A stretch of 64,000 nucleotides of DNA from OM182 bacterium MED-G28 (lineage in GTDB: Bacteria; Pseudomonadota; Gammaproteobacteria; Pseudomonadales; Pseudohongiellaceae), in contig NTJZ01000001.1 of assembly GCA_002457215.1 (NCBI GenBank), positions 310,001 to 374,000 on the forward strand, written 5' to 3'. Both the position numbers and the translations under genes were made by a program. This document shows, in pieces, positions 60,404-64,000 of the stretch (within the stretch, counting starts at the first letter, position 1; each line of letters starts with the position of its first letter). The notes below the pieces were generated by a model. It was not told where the DNA came from and made no database searches. It saw only the letters and a program-made list of their open reading frames with translations.

Positions 60404-62557
60404 ATGATTCTAAGAAAGACAGCAGGGTTGGCTCCTAAAGGTCATAGCGACAACCCACCTAAACTCTACTCATACCCAAAATACTGGGCTGAATGCTTCG
60501 GCACCGCGCAATTTCTCCCCATGTCTAAGGCAGAAATGGACGAGCTCGGATGGGATAGCTGCGACATCATCCTAGTAACAGCTGACGCCTATGTCGATCA
60601 CCCGAGCTTTGGGATGGCCGTCGTCGGCCGTCTACTTGAAGCCCAAGGATTTCGAGTCGGTATAATTTCTCAACCCAGATGGGATAGTGCGGACCCCTTT
60701 AAAGCTTTAGGTAAACCCAATTTATTTTTTGGTGTTACTGGCGGCAATATGGACTCATTGATAAACCGCTACACCGCAGATTTACGAATCCGCAGTGATG
60801 ATGCCTATACTCCCCATGGAAAAGCGGGCAAACGCCCAGATCGCTCAGTCATCGTTTACAGCCAACGTTGTCGTGAAGCCTACTACGATACACCAATTGT
60901 CATAGGAGGAATCGAAGCTAGCCTAAGACGCATAGCACAATACGATTACTGGAGTGACAAAGTCCGTCGTTCTATTCTTATAGATTCTAACGCAAACATT
61001 TTGTTATTCGGGAATGCAGAGCGTGCGCTAGCGGAGCTGGCACATCAAATGGCTAAAGGAGTTGCTATTGAAGAGCTTTGGGACTTGCGGGGGAGCGCTA
61101 TAGTTAAGAAAAATGAAGCTGAGAACTGGACTGAAATTGATTCAACACGAATAGATTGGCCTGCAAAAATTGATAAGATTCCTAATCCTTATGATTTCCA
61201 TAACAAAAAAAATATAGAAGAATCACCGAAATCAGAAGAAGCAATACTGCAAGATGAAGACATCACTGCCGTCAAAATCATACCACTACCCCTGCAAAGA
61301 AAAGCTGACTTTGACCCAAACCTTAGTTATATACGACTACCTTCATATAATAAGGTTGTAAATGATCCTGCACTCTATGCCCATGCGTCTAGAGTATTGC
61401 ATCAAGAAGCAAACCCCTACAATGGAAAAGTTTTGGTGCAAAAACATGGACAACAAGATATCTGGGTGAACCCCCCTCCAATACCACTAGAAACAGATGA
61501 GATGGACTGGGTGTTTGATTTACCTTTTCAAAGAAAACCTCACCCTGATTATGGCAACGCAAGAATCCCAGCCTACGATATGATTAAAACTTCAGTAAAT
61601 ATCATGCGTGGATGTTTTGGAGGCTGCACCTTCTGTTCTATTACAGAACATGAAGGCAGAATTATTCAAAGCAGGTCTGAAGATTCAATAATCAAAGAAA
61701 TTGAGAAAATCAGAGATCATGTTCCAGGGTTTTCTGGGACAATTTCAGACTTGGGCGGCCCTACCGCCAATATGTACAAACTTAACTGTAACTCACCCGC
61801 AATACAAAAGACTTGTAAACGACTTTCCTGTGTTTACCCTAATATTTGTAAACATTTAAACACCGACCACAGCCCAACTACAAAGCTTTATCGCAAAGCT
61901 AGAGCAGTCCCCGGAGTCAAAAGAGTAGCTGTTGCATCTGGACTTCGTTACGACCTTGCCCTCAAAGATCCCGAATATATTGAAGAATTAGTAACTCATC
62001 ATGTTGGCGGATATTTAAAGATTGCGCCTGAGCACAGTGAACAAAAAACCTTGTCGAAGATGATGAAACCAAGCATTTCTTCTTATGATGAATTCAAAGT
62101 TCTATTTGATAGGTTTTCAAAGAAAGCTGGCAAAGAACAATACTTAATTCCTTACTTTATCGCTGCACATCCCGGCTGCGATGCCGAAGAAATGTTAAAC
62201 CTTAGTCTATGGCTAAAAGACCATGATTTTAAACCTGACCAGGTTCAAACTTTTTATCCCTCGCCGATGGCCTTAGCAACGGCAATGTATTATTCAGAAA
62301 AGAATCCGCTAGAGAAAGTACGTTATAAGAGTGAAATGTTAAGTGTCTGCAAAGATATTGATCAGCGACGGTTACAGAAAGCGTTTCTCCGATATCACGA
62401 TGAAAAAAACTGGCCAATTTTGCGAAAAGCTCTGACTAACTTAGGCCGACACGATCTGATTGGAAACGGGAAACACCACCTGATACCTCCTGACATGACA
62501 CCTGTAAAAAGATCTGGCAATAATAAACAGCGCGCGAACAGAAGACACAAACACTGA
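60404..62557 (+). CDS. ygiQ: Radical SAM protein YgiQ (UPF0313)
   Basis: YgiQ is a large radical-SAM protein of unknown reaction. The 717 residues contain an N-terminal UPF0313 domain ([35 protein letters not shown]). The [4Fe-4S]/SAM motif CFGGCTFCS is at about residues 403-411. A C-terminal region includes [14 protein letters not shown] and KIAPEHSE. The end is basic and disordered. It is 97 bases after the YdgA-like gene and is followed by a bidirectional terminator. Confidence 0.95.
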   Translation: MILRKTAGLAPKGHSDNPPKLYSYPKYWAECFGTAQFLPMSKAEMDELGWDSCDIILVTADAYVDHPSFGMAVVGRLLEAQGFRVGIISQPRWDSADPFKALGKPNLFFGVTGGNMDSLINRYTADLRIRSDDAYTPHGKAGKRPDRSVIVYSQRCREAYYDTPIVIGGIEASLRRIAQYDYWSDKVRRSILIDSNANILLFGNAERALAELAHQMAKGVAIEELWDLRGSAIVKKNEAENWTEIDSTRIDWPAKIDKIPNPYDFHNKKNIEESPKSEEAILQDEDITAVKIIPLPLQRKADFDPNLSYIRLPSYNKVVNDPALYAHASRVLHQEANPYNGKVLVQKHGQQDIWVNPPPIPLETDEMDWVFDLPFQRKPHPDYGNARIPAYDMIKTSVNIMRGCFGGCTFCSITEHEGRIIQSRSEDSIIKEIEKIRDHVPGFSGTISDLGGPTANMYKLNCNSPAIQKTCKRLSCVYPNICKHLNTDHSPTTKLYRKARAVPGVKRVAVASGLRYDLALKDPEYIEELVTHHVGGYLKIAPEHSEQKTLSKMMKPSISSYDEFKVLFDRFSKKAGKEQYLIPYFIAAHPGCDAEEMLNLSLWLKDHDFKPDQVQTFYPSPMALATAMYYSEKNPLEKVRYKSEMLSVCKDIDQRRLQKAFLRYHDEKNWPILRKALTNLGRHDLIGNGKHHLIPPDMTPVKRSGNNKQRANRRHKH

Positions 62558-62643
62558 TTCTGTTTCTATTGGGGACGTTGATTTCTCTTTATATCGAACA
62601 CTTATCACTTTATTTTCGAAATATTAACTTATTAAGCATGTGG

Positions 62644-62671
62644 ATGAAAAATCCCTTGTTGGATTTTTCAT
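62644..62671. terminator. Bidirectional terminator between ygiQ and trmJ
   Basis: A perfect 11-base stem (ATGAAAAATCC at 62644-62654 and its complement at 62661-62671) has a six-base loop CTTGTT. It is A/T-rich at both ends, so it can act in both directions. It lies between the convergent ygiQ and trmJ genes. Confidence 0.75.
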
Positions 62672-62765
62672 TGATCTCAGCAAATCAGAAACAACAAATT
62701 ATTGTAATACTCCTGCAGGAGAAAGACTGCTGACTCATCAAATAACTTATTTATCTCTCGCGTTA

Positions 62766-63515
62766 TTACTTTTGCTTATTCTTTATATGAAGTTCGATAT
62801 TCGTCAGTATCCCACGAAGAATATTCATTTCCATTACATCCATTCTGATCCGGCTAAATAACCGACGCATCCGTTGCATCAATTGTCTCGGATTCTTTGG
62901 GTCATGAAAATCGATAGCTATCATTACTCTTTCGAGATGCCTGTAAAAATGTTCTACCTGTTCTCCTGTTGCTCTCTCTTGATCCCAAAACTCATTTTCT
63001 TGAGTTGTGTCTTTTGCTTCATTTTCCAAATTAGTTCTGAATAACTCGTACCCAATTACCATAACCGCTGCCGCCAAATTTAGGGAGCTATAATTTTCAT
63101 TTGTCGGAATCTGAACATGATAGTGACACTGCTGTAGTTCATCATTATTAAGTCCCGCATCTTCTCTGCCGAATACCAACGCTACTTCCGTGTCTGGCAA
63201 TTCATCGAGCACCTTCCTAGCAGTTTGAGTGGGACTTAACATAGGCCAAGGAATTCTTCTAGACCGGGCGCTAGTCCCGATCACTAGACCACAATCTGCA
63301 ATGGCTTCTTCTAAACTGTCAAAAACCTCCGATGTCTCCAGAATATCTACCGCCGATGCTGCGCGGCCTGTTGCGACTCCACTAGGAAAATCTTTTGGCT
63401 GTACTAACGCTAAGCGGCTTAATCCCATATTCTTCATAGCGCGGGCACTTGCACCGATATTGCCCGGATGGGAAGTATTAACCAGAACTACTGTAACCTT
63501 GCTTAAGTCCTGCAT
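62766..63515 (-). CDS. trmJ: tRNA (cytidine/uridine-2'-O-)-methyltransferase TrmJ
   Basis: TrmJ is a SPOUT-class enzyme that 2'-O-methylates position 32 of tRNAs. I start at MQDLSKVTVVLV, the family N-terminus; a frame 18 codons longer is open but unsupported. ARAMKNMGLSRLALV, GTSARSRRIPWPML, LVFGREDAGLNNDELQQCHY and NYSSLNLAAAVMV are all diagnostic, including the deep-knot region. The length is 249 residues. It is divergent from the suhB homologue, as in E. coli and Pseudomonas. The usual downstream iscR is not here. Confidence 0.96.
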   Translation of the reverse strand: MQDLSKVTVVLVNTSHPGNIGASARAMKNMGLSRLALVQPKDFPSGVATGRAASAVDILETSEVFDSLEEAIADCGLVIGTSARSRRIPWPMLSPTQTARKVLDELPDTEVALVFGREDAGLNNDELQQCHYHVQIPTNENYSSLNLAAAVMVIGYELFRTNLENEAKDTTQENEFWDQERATGEQVEHFYRHLERVMIAIDFHDPKNPRQLMQRMRRLFSRIRMDVMEMNILRGILTNIELHIKNKQK

Positions 63516-63715
63516 GAATAGTCTGCCACGGTTTAGGAATGACGGATTATACAGTAACAACGGAAACATTATGATTAAGAGCTACTGCAGCAGGCTTTCA
63601 GCTTCTTTGTAACAACGGCCTCTGCTATCATAGATCCGCTTTTTTTGGCCCCTTTAATAAGTGGCCCTTTCTTTTTATTTATATCGAAATCTTCACTTTC
63701 TATTTGGTACTTGCA

Positions 63716-64000
63716 ATGCACCCAATGGTAAACATTGCGCTTCGAGCTGCTCGAGACGCATCAGAAGCCCTAATTCAAACAAGTGCCAGGTTGGACAGGA
63801 TTAGCGTCGTGAATGGCGATCCGCTTAATTTCATTTCGTCTGCAGATCAAGATTCCGAAGCTACACTGATCTATCACTTACAAAAAGCCTATCCGAAGCA
63901 TTCTTTTCAGTCTAGGGTTTCGGAAACAATAATAGGTGATGCAGGCGAACCTACCTGGTTAATCGATCCGCTTGTTGGTAGCTTTGATTTCAGCCGTGGG
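63716..64000 (+). CDS. suhB: SuhB-like inositol monophosphatase-family protein, 5' part, metal site degenerate
   Basis: The N-terminus MHPMVNIALRAARDASEALI matches SuhB closely, and the gene is divergent from trmJ, the standard suhB position. SuhB is an inositol monophosphatase-fold protein that in E. coli also serves in rRNA transcription antitermination. The visible 95 residues continue to the window edge. Where the family has GEES the sequence reads SRVS, and where it has DPLDGTTNF it reads DPLVGSFDF. Thus a metal-ligand Glu and Asp are replaced by Arg and Val. This suggests a non-catalytic SuhB. The remaining three quarters cannot be seen. Confidence 0.85.
   Translation, partial: MHPMVNIALRAARDASEALIQTSARLDRISVVNGDPLNFISSADQDSEATLIYHLQKAYPKHSFQSRVSETIIGDAGEPTWLIDPLVGSFDFSRG

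Noticed and set aside
62640..62861. 73-residue plus-strand frame after ygiQ
   Set aside because: It starts with GTG at a terminator hairpin and runs into the end of trmJ on the other strand.

Overview
The window is chromosomal DNA of a gammaproteobacterium, moderately AT-rich by eye. It is almost entirely housekeeping genes in an order close to that of Pseudomonas and its marine relatives (Cellvibrionales/OMG-type lineages are my guess; the sequence does not fix the genus). No insertion sequence, prophage, CRISPR array or rRNA operon is visible. One tRNA gene is present.

Layout. (1) Positions 1-28635, all on the minus strand, form one long gene train. In transcription order: rpsB, tsf, pyrH, frr, uppS, cdsA, dxr, rseP, bamA, skp, lpxD, fabZ, lpxA, lpxB, rnhB, dnaE, accA, tilS, pyrG, kdsA, eno, ftsB, ispD, ispF, truD and pcm, which runs off the left edge. 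It joins translation, isoprenoid and undecaprenyl-phosphate supply, lipid A and KDO synthesis, outer-membrane assembly and replication. (2) From a divergent promoter region, map-glnD-yffB-dapD-dapE run on the plus strand (28992-35085): N-terminal Met removal, nitrogen sensing and the succinylase lysine/DAP route. (3) On the minus strand, rsmJ, uppP and tsaB (35104-37372) are separated from adk, mazG, rlmD and cysM (39738-43626) by a 570-residue Lys/Ala-rich histone-H1/AlgP-like gene with its own terminator. (4) recO-era-rnc-lepB-lepA and then degP(mucD)-rseA-rpoE (43738-51671, minus) form the translation/secretion and sigma-E envelope-stress block. rpoE is divergent from nadB and has a good sigma-E-type promoter. 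(5) The last 12 kb has short transcription units: sdhE, ygfZ, tRNA-Arg(CCU), a previously unmarked 51-residue membrane peptide, elaA, putP, a SufR-like regulator, a YdgA/DUF945-like protein, ygiQ, trmJ and the start of a suhB homologue.

The main oddities are these. Ribosomal protein S2 carries an acidic 11-residue tandem repeat followed by a Lys/Ala tail. A large Lys/Ala-rich DNA-binding-like protein sits between tsaB and adk. The SuhB homologue has lost two metal-site signatures. The SufR-like regulator is preceded by a duplicated operator-like motif. Several partners expected from Pseudomonas-type synteny are absent at their usual places: surE, rseB/mucB, relA, pdxJ, dapC and iscR. I found no clear multi-gene undescribed system; the window is mostly ordinary core genome.
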